Part shown: positions 1 to 5,654 of the stretch, piece by piece | How positions within the stretch are numbered: position 1 is the stretch's first letter | Layout: each line of letters begins with the position of its first letter | Assembly (NCBI GenBank): GCA_016934645.1 | Contig: JAFGSL010000400.1 | Location: 1 to 5,654, forward strand | Direction of reading: 5' to 3' | DNA: 5,654 nucleotides | Source: Anaerolineae bacterium | GTDB lineage: Bacteria > Chloroflexota > Anaerolineae > B4-G1 > SLSP01 | The notes under the pieces: model-generated | The model's database searches: none | Told to the model about the DNA's origin: nothing | Seen by the model: only the letters and a program-made list of their open reading frames with translations | Made by a program: the position numbers and the translations under genes

Positions 1-781
<781 letters not shown>

Positions 782-800
782 AATCTCACTGACGTTTCAA

Positions 801-842
801 AACACATTCGCGGGCCGGTATTCGGCCCGCGAATGTTGTGTT
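801..842. terminator. Bidirectional hairpin terminator between convergent ahcY and folE
   Basis: A perfect 13-bp GC-rich stem (805-817 pairs with 823-835) has a 5-nt loop, GTATT. A longer alternative adds 801-806 pairing with 837-842 around a 3-nt bulge. Read on the minus strand the stem is followed by TGTGTTTTG, a reasonable U-rich tail for folE transcripts. On the plus strand the tail is TTGTGTTAA, which is weaker. It sits 19 nt after the ahcY stop and about 30 nt after the folE stop, so it most likely ends both messages. Confidence 0.85.
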
Positions 843-865
843 AACAGAATACTGCGGGATATGGG

Positions 866-1513
866 TTAGAAATTCACCGAGCGCCGCCCGATGTGCGAAA
901 AGAACTCGTTGCGGGTGGCCTGCGAAGTTTTGAAGTTGCCCAACATCGCGCTGGTGCTCATGCGGGCGTTGGCCTTCTTCACACCGCGCATCGCTGCGCA
1001 CATGTGCAGCCCTTCGGCCACAACGGCAACGCCTTGCGGGTGCAGCGTCTCGTCGAGGAATTCCGCGATCTGCTTCGTCATCCGTTCCTGCACCTGCAAG
1101 CGCCGGGCAAACATCTCCACGATGCGCGGGATTTTGCTCAGGCCGATCACCTTACCGTTGGGGATGTAGGCTACATGGACTTTGCCCATGAACGGCAGCA
1201 TGTGGTGCTCGCACAGGCTGTAGTAGTCGATGTCCTTGACGATAACCATTTCGTCGTAATTCACATCGAAGAGCGCGTCGTTGATCAAGCGCACCGGATC
1301 GACGTGATAGCCCGCGGTCAACTCCTCGTACATGCGGGAAACCCGGTTCGGCGTGCGGAGCAGGCCCTCGCGCGTGGGATCCTCGCCGATCGCTTCGAGG
1401 ATCATCCCCACGGCGCACTCAATCTCCCCAGTACACTCCTGTGCGGGGATATCCAACAGATCATTACGAAAGACATCGTAATCGCTCGGTGTAATTTGCA
1501 AAGGCTGGTTCAT
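866..1513 (-). CDS. folE: GTP cyclohydrolase I (FolE, type IA), 215 aa
   Basis: This enzyme converts GTP to 7,8-dihydroneopterin triphosphate and formate, the first committed step of folate (or other pterin) synthesis; the family works as a cytoplasmic homodecamer. The C-terminal two thirds is a clear T-fold match. The zinc-site segment [10 protein letters not shown] holds Cys101, His103 and His104, and the second zinc cysteine is Cys172 in [12 protein letters not shown]. The 71-residue spacing equals that of E. coli Cys110-Cys181. [25 protein letters not shown] (120-144) is the hallmark family block, and [15 protein letters not shown] (44-58) is the N-terminal signature. I chose the ATG at 1513 because it has a strong ribosome site (AAGGAG) a few bases upstream. 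A longer reading frame back to a TTG at 1552 would translate through that ribosome site and start almost at the predicted transcription start. All zinc ligands are present, so it is probably active. It is separated from folBK by a terminator and has its own strong promoter, so it is likely monocistronic. Identification is very secure. Confidence 0.97.
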   Translation of the reverse strand: MNQPLQITPSDYDVFRNDLLDIPAQECTGEIECAVGMILEAIGEDPTREGLLRTPNRVSRMYEELTAGYHVDPVRLINDALFDVNYDEMVIVKDIDYYSLCEHHMLPFMGKVHVAYIPNGKVIGLSKIPRIVEMFARRLQVQERMTKQIAEFLDETLHPQGVAVVAEGLHMCAAMRGVKKANARMSTSAMLGNFKTSQATRNEFFSHIGRRSVNF

Positions 1514-1560
1514 CGTTCTCTCCTTAAAGGCTAACAAGATTATAGATTTCAATTAGCTAT

Positions 1561-1589
1561 AGTATATCACTTTGTTTAATTTTTGTCAA
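1561..1589 (-). promoter_or_regulatory. Strong sigma70-type promoter for folE
   Basis: On the minus strand there is a consensus -35 box TTGACA (plus 1584-1589), exactly 17 nt, then a -10 box TATACT (plus 1561-1566), one mismatch from TATAAT. The flanks are AT-rich. Transcription would start near 1553-1555, giving a leader of about 40 nt to the folE ATG, too short for a typical riboswitch. A second isolated perfect TATAAT lies on the same strand at 1539-1544 but has no matching -35 box at proper spacing. Confidence 0.88.
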
Positions 1590-1615
1590 GTATTTGAGTG
1601 TATTAAATAGACAAA

Positions 1616-1640
1616 ACCGGGAAGTTTGCGGTTTCCCGGT
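1616..1640 (-). terminator. Rho-independent terminator for folBK
   Basis: An 8-bp perfect stem (ACCGGGAA, 1633-1640, pairs with 1616-1623) encloses a 9-nt loop. On the minus strand it is followed by TTTGTCTATTT, a U-rich tail. It lies about 64 nt after the folBK stop and just before the folE -35 box, which argues that folBK and folE are separate transcription units. Confidence 0.7.
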
Positions 1641-1642
1641 CG

Positions 1643-1692
1643 TGTAGAGCACGAGTGTAGATTCGTGAAGATTCGGCGAATGTAGACATTCG
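1643..1692. repeat. Degenerate short repeats (TGTAGA and ATTCG words) in the folBK 3' spacer
   Basis: TGTAGA occurs at 1643-1648, 1656-1661 and 1681-1686, and ATTCG at 1661-1665, 1671-1675 and 1688-1692, giving near-tandem units such as AGATTCGTGA and AGATTCGGCG. The right end forms a 7-bp palindrome, CGAATGT-AG-ACATTCG (1677-1692). There is no coding role. It may be a decayed intergenic repeat. Confidence 0.5.
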
Positions 1693-1703
1693 TGTTTAAA
1701 ATT

Positions 1704-2564
1704 TCACAGTTGTACGTCATCACGGCGCATCATGCCGCCCATGAACGTGCGCTCGGCAATCTCCCGCAACGTCTGTCCCGTTTCAGGATGGCGGTACTGC
1801 GGCGCGAGATCGGCCAATGGCACGGCAACGTGGGCATATTGCAAGATGTCGGGATCGGGGATATGACGTGCATCGACGTCCAGTATCTCGCTGTTGAACA
1901 AGGCGATGTCCAGGTCAATGGTGCGCGGGGCGTTTTTGTCGGACATCCGCACGCGCCCCAACTGAGATTCGATTCCCGACAACACGTTATGCTTCAGTTC
2001 TGCCGCCGACAAATCCGTCTCGATGAGCGCCGCTGCATTGAGGAAGTTCGGTTGGTCGAGTTTGCCGACAGGCACTGTCTCGTAAACCGGAGAGAAGGCC
2101 AGCAGGGCGCACTGCTCTGCCAGCAGCCGTGTCGCCTCACGCAAGTTATCTGTGGCGTCGATGTTAGACCCCATAGCGATAAAAACGCGATTTTGCCGTC
2201 TCTCCAGATCGGCGTGTGTACGGTAGAGTTCCACGCCGACGGACCGGGCGAAGCGCAGCGCGCCCGGTTTCTCCACCCGCACCTGCACCGCCTCCACGCG
2301 CGCATCTGCCAGGCAGATCGCGGCGATCTCAGCCGCCAGCTTTTCCACCGTGAAAAAGCTCGACGCCTCGACCATGGCGATGATTTGCTTGGTGATGGTG
2401 CGATAGTTCACCGCATCGCCGATCTGGTCAGAAATCCCGGCGGGGCGCAAGTCGGCGAAGAACGTGATATTGATCAACACGTCCTGGCGATTGCGGCGCT
2501 CCTCATCGTTGATGCCGATGATCGTTCTCAGCAGCAGGTCTTTGATATGAATTTGGTCGGACAT
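1704..2564 (-). CDS. folBK: Bifunctional dihydroneopterin aldolase / 6-hydroxymethyl-7,8-dihydropterin pyrophosphokinase, 286 aa
   Basis: This is a two-domain folate enzyme. Residues 1 to ~116 are FolB, which cleaves dihydroneopterin to 6-hydroxymethyl-dihydropterin and glycolaldehyde. The expected active-site positions are visible: Glu22 in GINDEERRNRQ, Tyr54 in AVNYRTI, Glu74 in FTVEKLA and Lys99 in VEKPGAL. Residues ~126-286 are FolK (HPPK), which transfers pyrophosphate from ATP to that product. It opens with VFIAMGSNI (127-135), then SPVYETVPVG and QPNFLNAA, and carries the signature DKNAPRTIDLDIALF (209-223) with the magnesium-binding pair Asp217 and Asp219. Each domain has about the usual length for a stand-alone enzyme (~120 and ~160), so this is a full fusion with a short linker (~TRHADLERRQN region, 116-126). 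The ATG at 2564 is preceded by AGGAG at good spacing. No folP or folC is in the window. I could not find a convincing sigma70 promoter upstream. Identification is very secure; activity is inferred from intact motifs. Confidence 0.95.
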   Translation of the reverse strand: MSDQIHIKDLLLRTIIGINDEERRNRQDVLINITFFADLRPAGISDQIGDAVNYRTITKQIIAMVEASSFFTVEKLAAEIAAICLADARVEAVQVRVEKPGALRFARSVGVELYRTHADLERRQNRVFIAMGSNIDATDNLREATRLLAEQCALLAFSPVYETVPVGKLDQPNFLNAAALIETDLSAAELKHNVLSGIESQLGRVRMSDKNAPRTIDLDIALFNSEILDVDARHIPDPDILQYAHVAVPLADLAPQYRHPETGQTLREIAERTFMGGMMRRDDVQL

Positions 2565-2577
2565 AGGCTACTCCTGT

Positions 2578-2608
2578 AAATAGTCGGATAGTCGTTAGTC
2601 AAATAGTC
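2578..2608. repeat. Four tandem ~8-nt repeats (consensus NNATAGTC) just upstream of folBK
   Basis: On the plus strand the units are AAATAGTC (2578-2585), GGATAGTC (2586-2593), GTTAGTC (2594-2600, one base shorter) and AAATAGTC (2601-2608). They abut the folBK ribosome site (plus 2571-2575), so they occupy the folBK leader or promoter. They could be operator half-sites or a short decayed tandem repeat; the sequence does not decide. Confidence 0.6.
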
Positions 2609-2623
2609 TGAGCACCGTTCAAA

Positions 2624-2650
2624 AATCCGTTTCATCCGTTCAATCCGGTG
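2624..2650. repeat. Three tandem 9-nt repeats (consensus AATCCGTTN) in the divergent spacer
   Basis: The units are AATCCGTTT (2624-2632), CATCCGTTC (2633-2641) and AATCCGGTG (2642-2650), with a possible partial unit CACCGTTC just before at 2613-2620. They lie immediately left of the fucosidase -35 box. The sequence is unrelated to the adjacent AATAGTC array. The function is not known to me. Confidence 0.55.
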
Positions 2651-2655
2651 AGACG

Positions 2656-2684
2656 CTTACAGTTCTACAGATTTGTGGTTTAAT
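2656..2684 (+). promoter_or_regulatory. Extended -10 promoter for the fucosidase gene, probably leaderless
   Basis: A -35-like CTTACA (2656-2661, 4 of 6 matches) is followed by 17 nt and a -10 box TTTAAT (2679-2684, 5 of 6). The -10 box is preceded by the extended element TGG (2676-2678). The ATG lies at 2691, seven bases after the end of the -10 box, which is where transcription would normally start. No usable ribosome site lies in front of it, only AGGG two bases away. This fits a leaderless mRNA. Confidence 0.6.
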
Positions 2685-2690
2685 AGGGCC

Positions 2691-4145
2691 ATGCAAACGT
2701 ACCGCCCCACTCTAGCTTCGGTAAAACAGCGTCCGGTCCCGGCTTGGTTCGAGGATGCCAAGTTGGGCATCTTCATCCATTGGGGACCGTACTCCGTACC
2801 CGGATGGGCGCCGCGCGCGGGCAACCTCCGCGAAGTCATCGCGCAACACGGCGACGCGCACTGGTTCACGCACAATCCCTACGCCGAGTGGTACTGCCAG
2901 GCGATGCAGATCGACGGCAGCCCCACATGGAAACATCACCTGGAAACCTACGGCAAACATACCCCATACGCTGGGTTTGGCCCGCAATTCAACGCGACGG
3001 CGCGGACGTGGGAGCCTTCGACGTGGGCCAATCTCTTCCGCCGGGCTGGCGCACGCTATGTGGTGATGGTCACTAAACACCACGATGGCTTTTTAATGTG
3101 GCCGAGCGCCACCCCCAACCCGCACAAGCCGGACTGGCGCGCCGAGCGCGATTGCATCGGCGAACTCACCGCCGCCGTCCGCGCGCGCGGGATGCGGATG
3201 GGACTATACTACTCCGGCGGGCTGGATTTCACCTTCAAGAACGTCGTCATCCGCGACTTCGCCGACATGGCGACGGCGATCCCCAACGGTCCGGCTTACA
3301 CCGCCTACGCCGACGCCCACTGGCGCGAACTCATCGAGCGTTACGCGCCATCCGTGCTCTGGAACGACATCGGCTACCCGGCCTCCGCCGACCTGCCGGC
3401 GCTGTTCGCCCACTACTACAACACCGTTTCCGAGGGCGTGGTCAACGATCGCTTCACGCAAATCAACCTGCCAGGTTTCAGAAACCTGACAGGTTTGGGG
3501 CGCCGGTTCATCCGTTGGGTGATCCGCCGGGCGCTGACACATCCCCAAAGCCTCCTCGCGCGGCTGCAAACCGGCGGCGCGCACTGCGATTTTCGCACGC
3601 CGGAGTACACCACCTACACCAAAGCCACAGCGCAGAAATGGGAAGCCACGCGCGGACTCGGACAGTCCTTCGGATACAATCGTGATGAGCGGCCTGAAGA
3701 CCTCATCTCTGTAAAAGATCTCGTTCACCTGCTGGCCGACGTCGCCAGCAAGAACGGCAACCTGCTGCTCAACGTCGGCCCGATGGCCGATGGCGCGATC
3801 CCGCCGGAGCAGGTCGCGCGCCTGGAGGGACTCGGCGCGTGGCTCAAGCTCAACGGCGAGGCGATTTTCGACACTCGGCCCTGGAGCCGCGCCGAAGGGC
3901 AAACCGGCGAAGGTCTGCCGGTACGCTTTACACAGAAGGACGACGCGCTGTACGCCATCCTGCTCGGCAAGCCGCAGACCGATCACCTGGAAATTCCCGC
4001 ACTGTCAGTGCCGGAGACGGCCAGCGTCTATGTGCTCGGCTACAACGCGCCCTTCGCGTGGCGGCGGCGCGGATCGGCCCTGGCGCTCACGCTGCCCCGC
4101 ACCCTGCCGGATACTCCTGCCGTTGCGCTCAAAATCGTCCCGTAA
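2691..4145 (+). CDS. Alpha-L-fucosidase, glycoside hydrolase family 29, 484 aa
   Basis: This enzyme hydrolyses terminal alpha-L-fucose from glycans by a retaining mechanism. The N-terminal TIM-barrel domain carries GIFIHWGPYSVPGWAPR (26-42), VVMVTKHHDGF (124-134, with His130-His131), and YAPSVLWNDIGYP (218-230), where Asp226 is the expected nucleophile. It continues with DFRTPEY (300-306), where Glu305 aligns by memory with the acid/base Glu266 of the Thermotoga maritima enzyme, then RGLGQSFGYNRDE and GNLLLNVGPMADG. About residues 400-484 form the C-terminal beta-sandwich. There is no signal peptide, so it likely acts in the cytoplasm on imported oligosaccharides. I chose the ATG at 2691; a TTG six codons earlier overlaps the predicted -10 box. 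Between VVNDR (250-254) and DFRTPEY there are about 39 more residues than in the Thermotoga enzyme, partly encoded by a palindromic repeat. The family is certain; linkage specificity and the effect of the loop are not. It is divergent from folBK and convergent with the permease gene. Confidence 0.95.
   Translation: MQTYRPTLASVKQRPVPAWFEDAKLGIFIHWGPYSVPGWAPRAGNLREVIAQHGDAHWFTHNPYAEWYCQAMQIDGSPTWKHHLETYGKHTPYAGFGPQFNATARTWEPSTWANLFRRAGARYVVMVTKHHDGFLMWPSATPNPHKPDWRAERDCIGELTAAVRARGMRMGLYYSGGLDFTFKNVVIRDFADMATAIPNGPAYTAYADAHWRELIERYAPSVLWNDIGYPASADLPALFAHYYNTVSEGVVNDRFTQINLPGFRNLTGLGRRFIRWVIRRALTHPQSLLARLQTGGAHCDFRTPEYTTYTKATAQKWEATRGLGQSFGYNRDERPEDLISVKDLVHLLADVASKNGNLLLNVGPMADGAIPPEQVARLEGLGAWLKLNGEAIFDTRPWSRAEGQTGEGLPVRFTQKDDALYAILLGKPQTDHLEIPALSVPETASVYVLGYNAPFAWRRRGSALALTLPRTLPDTPAVALKIVP
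3465..3496. repeat. Double palindromic repeat inside the fucosidase gene
   Basis: Two 14-bp copies, AACCTGCCAGGTTT (3465-3478) and AACCTGACAGGTTT (3483-3496), lie 18 nt apart. Each is itself a dyad (AACCTG-N-CAGGTT), and together they can fold into a hairpin of 14 pairs with one mismatch and a CAG loop. The 18-nt period keeps frame and encodes the hexapeptide repeat NLPGFR / NLTGLG (residues 259-270). It looks like a small intergenic-type repeat embedded in coding sequence. Confidence 0.75.
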
Positions 4146-4150
4146 AGTGC

Positions 4151-4247
4151 AGACTACAAAAGTCTCACGAGTTACCTGGTCCGACAAGCCCCATCGTGAA
4201 ACAAGAAACGCACACTATGCCGATGCCGGCTGAGACTTTTGTAGTCT
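4151..4247. repeat. 97-bp element bounded by perfect 17-bp inverted repeats
   Basis: AGACTACAAAAGTCTCA (4151-4167) is repeated exactly in inverted orientation at 4231-4247, with 63 bp between. Each arm also holds a small dyad, AGACT-ACAAA-AGTCT. It fills the spacer between the fucosidase stop (4145) and the convergent permease stop (4257). It could be a REP-doublet or MITE-like element, or a large transcript-end hairpin. The core carries a small palindrome, GCCG-ATGC-CGGC (4219-4230), and no credible gene. Confidence 0.75.
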
Positions 4248-4256
4248 TTGGTACAG

Positions 4257-5576
4257 CTAGGACACGACCGTCTCCGTTTTCGCCTCGCCTTTTGTCACCC
4301 GCAACATGCACAGGATGGCGAATAAGAAGAACAACGGCGTGACCACGAAGATGAGGTTGTAGTCATTGCCGAACCACTCCACAATGTGACCGTTGAGGAT
4401 CGGGCCGACGATCGCCGCCAACTGCGAGGCGATGTAGTACAAGCCCGTGTAGGTCCCCACATCGGCGTCGGAGGCAGCGGTGTCAACGACCATAGGCAAG
4501 GAATTTATGTTGACCAAAGCCCAGGCCAATCCGCCAATCCCCATAATCGGCCAGATGAGCGTGGCATTGCGCAGGAAGAAGTTGGCCAGCAGCAGCACGC
4601 CAAACACGGCCAGGCCGACGATGATTGTCTTGCGCCGTCCAACACGCGCGGCGATGTAGCCGGAAGGGACCGCAAAGGCCAGAAAGGTCAATGAGGCCAT
4701 GCCCATCAGCAACGGCGCCTGCCCCGTCGAGATACCCAACACACTGACGCCATACGAGCTTAAAAAGGTCTCCGTAGCATTGTAGCCCACGAACCAACAG
4801 AAGATCGCGCCCATCAGGAACCATAGGCTGCGCCGCGCTTCCGGCGACACGCGGCGAATCCCGCGCAGTGCGCTAAAACCTTCTGTCTCCTCGTCAGCAG
4901 CCGACACCACCGACTCGCGCCGCTCTTTGACAAAGATGAACAACATTGCCACCGCTGCCGCCATCAATATCCCGCCAAACACAAACGGCGTGATCCGTCC
5001 CATTTTATAGAGCAGGCTACTACCGAGCGTCGCAATCAATGAACCAACACCGCCCATCAAGTTGATGATGCCGTTGGCCTGCGAGCGCAGCGGACTGGGC
5101 GTGAGGTCGGGCATCAGCGCAATGACGGGCGTGCGGAAGCCGGCCATCGCCAACAAGAACGCCCCAATTGCGATCATGAACAACGCCAACTGCCCACCCA
5201 GTTGCGCCGACTGCCCGTTCAAGGCCATCGGGATCATCCCTACCGCTGCCGGGATCAAGATAAAGGCGACAATCGAAATCGGCGCGAGGACAAGAATGAA
5301 GGGCATCCGCCGCCCAAAGCGCGTCCACACCCGATCCGACCATACCCCGATGATAGGCAGCAGGAAGAACGCCGCGAAGTTGTCGAGTGTCATGATGAGG
5401 CCGGTCAGCCCTGGCTTGAGGCCAAAACCAACTTCTCCAACCGCCTTGAAGTCGGGATTCCCGGCTTGCAAGAAGATAGGGACATAGGCGTTGTACAACG
5501 TCCACATGACACTGATACCGAAGAAGCCAAAGCCAATAAGGAAGGTCTTGCCATAGTTGAGTTTAGGTTTGTCCAT
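4257..5576 (-). CDS. MFS permease, sugar-type (SLC45 / sucrose-symporter-like or GPH-like), 439 aa
   Basis: This is a 12-segment inner-membrane transporter of the major facilitator superfamily. Hydrophobic segments lie at about 11-36, 56-79, 92-115, 127-156, 167-189, 195-216, 251-278, 287-309, 316-335, 339-361, 376-396 and 404-425, with a polar central loop at 217-250. The cytoplasmic motif A between TM2 and TM3 is GVWSDRVWTRFGRRMPF (77-93), and a second copy, GYIAARVGRRK (306-316), follows TM8, as expected for a two-fold MFS repeat. The SDRxWTRFGRRxPF form and the VNINSLPMVVD stretch in TM10 resemble proton-coupled sucrose/maltose-type carriers, so a sugar or glycoside substrate is likely but not proven. 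The ATG at 5576 follows a good ribosome site (AAAGGAG) about 10 nt upstream. An ATG between them is out of frame. Its convergent neighbour is the fucosidase, so it might import fucosylated oligosaccharides, but they are not co-transcribed. Family confidence is high; substrate confidence is low. Confidence 0.92.
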   Translation of the reverse strand: MDKPKLNYGKTFLIGFGFFGISVMWTLYNAYVPIFLQAGNPDFKAVGEVGFGLKPGLTGLIMTLDNFAAFFLLPIIGVWSDRVWTRFGRRMPFILVLAPISIVAFILIPAAVGMIPMALNGQSAQLGGQLALFMIAIGAFLLAMAGFRTPVIALMPDLTPSPLRSQANGIINLMGGVGSLIATLGSSLLYKMGRITPFVFGGILMAAAVAMLFIFVKERRESVVSAADEETEGFSALRGIRRVSPEARRSLWFLMGAIFCWFVGYNATETFLSSYGVSVLGISTGQAPLLMGMASLTFLAFAVPSGYIAARVGRRKTIIVGLAVFGVLLLANFFLRNATLIWPIMGIGGLAWALVNINSLPMVVDTAASDADVGTYTGLYYIASQLAAIVGPILNGHIVEWFGNDYNLIFVVTPLFFLFAILCMLRVTKGEAKTETVVS

Positions 5577-5596
5577 AACGAGTCATCTCCTTTGCA

Positions 5597-5624
5597 GATA
5601 TAGGACGGCGTGAAACACTGGCAA
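5597..5624 (-). promoter_or_regulatory. Possible sigma70-type promoter for the MFS permease gene
   Basis: On the minus strand TTGCCA (plus 5619-5624, 5 of 6 matches to -35) is followed by 16 nt and TATATC (plus 5597-5602, 4 of 6). A start about seven bases downstream would place the ribosome site (plus 5587-5593) at the very 5' end of the message, leaving a leader of only about 15-20 nt. It is plausible, but weaker than the folE promoter. Confidence 0.4.
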
Positions 5625-5654
5625 TAGTTGTAGCACGAATACGCAGGCAAGCAA

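Noticed and set aside
893..1534. A 213-codon open frame antisense to folE
   Set aside because: The folE strand carries all zinc-site and family motifs plus a promoter and ribosome site; the antisense protein resembles nothing.
1514..1552. Upstream TTG start adding 13 residues to FolE
   Set aside because: It would translate through the AAGGAG ribosome site and begin at the predicted transcription start; the ATG at 1513 is better placed.
1514..1555. A riboswitch (for example tetrahydrofolate-responsive) in the folE leader
   Set aside because: The predicted leader is only about 40 nt, AT-rich, with no stable helices or known aptamer features.
1692..2579. A 295-codon open frame antisense to folBK, longer than folBK itself
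   Set aside because: It mirrors folBK on the opposite strand, has no recognisable domain or ribosome site, and folBK has full catalytic motifs. It is an effect of the GC-rich codon pattern.
2578..2650. A CRISPR array
   Set aside because: The repeat units are 8-9 nt and directly abutting with no spacers, and no cas genes are present.
2673..2690. Upstream TTG start adding six residues to the fucosidase
   Set aside because: It overlaps the predicted -10 box, has no ribosome site, and family similarity begins after the ATG at 2691.
3204..3986. A 260-codon open frame antisense to the fucosidase gene
   Set aside because: It lies wholly inside a gene with complete GH29 motifs, and its product is low-complexity Val/Arg/Gly-rich shadow sequence.
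5563..5586. A tiny frame (MTRYGQT then stop) overlapping the permease start, a possible leader peptide
   Set aside because: Its ATG directly touches the AAAGGAG ribosome site, too close for efficient initiation, and it shows no attenuator structure.

Overview
The window is ordinary-looking bacterial chromosome with four full or partial housekeeping and sugar-metabolism genes plus one transporter. GC content is moderately high in the genes and much lower in one promoter island at about 1540-1616. The organism is probably an uncultured bacterium. A Chloroflexota (Anaerolineae-like) origin is my best guess, from the short-form S-adenosylhomocysteinase, the sequence style of the sugar genes and the degenerate short repeats between genes. 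That assignment is an inference from memory, not a demonstrated result. No phage, plasmid, CRISPR or toxin-antitoxin genes are visible, and I see no undescribed multi-gene system.

Layout: (1) 1-781, plus strand, is the 3' portion of ahcY (S-adenosylhomocysteinase), cut by the window edge. (2) 801-842 is a strong hairpin between convergent ahcY and folE that can terminate both. (3) 866-1513, minus strand, is folE (GTP cyclohydrolase I), with a near-perfect sigma70 promoter at 1561-1589. (4) 1616-1640 is a minus-strand terminator for the next gene upstream, which separates it from the folE promoter. (5) 1704-2564, minus strand, is a fused FolB-FolK protein (dihydroneopterin aldolase plus HPPK). 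(6) 2565-2690 is a divergent spacer holding two different short tandem repeats and a promoter that seems to make a leaderless mRNA. (7) 2691-4145, plus strand, is a GH29 alpha-L-fucosidase with an unusual basic loop insertion. (8) 4151-4247 is a 97-bp element bounded by perfect 17-bp inverted repeats. (9) 4257-5576, minus strand, is a 12-TM MFS sugar-type transporter, with its probable promoter at 5597-5624. No gene-free stretch exceeds 300 bases.

Functionally, folE and folBK supply three enzyme activities of tetrahydrofolate synthesis: GTP to dihydroneopterin triphosphate, then dihydroneopterin to 6-hydroxymethyl-dihydropterin and its pyrophosphate. AhcY recycles S-adenosylhomocysteine, so the left half is loosely a one-carbon/methyl-cycle neighbourhood. 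The right half pairs a cytoplasmic fucosidase with a sugar-type permease. They are convergent and have separate promoters, so a joint role is only suggested.

The most interesting signals are non-coding or repeat-like. They are an in-frame double palindrome inside the fucosidase gene, within a roughly 39-residue Arg-rich expansion between the two catalytic residues; the 97-bp inverted-repeat element; and three unrelated short degenerate tandem repeats in the two spacers flanking folBK.
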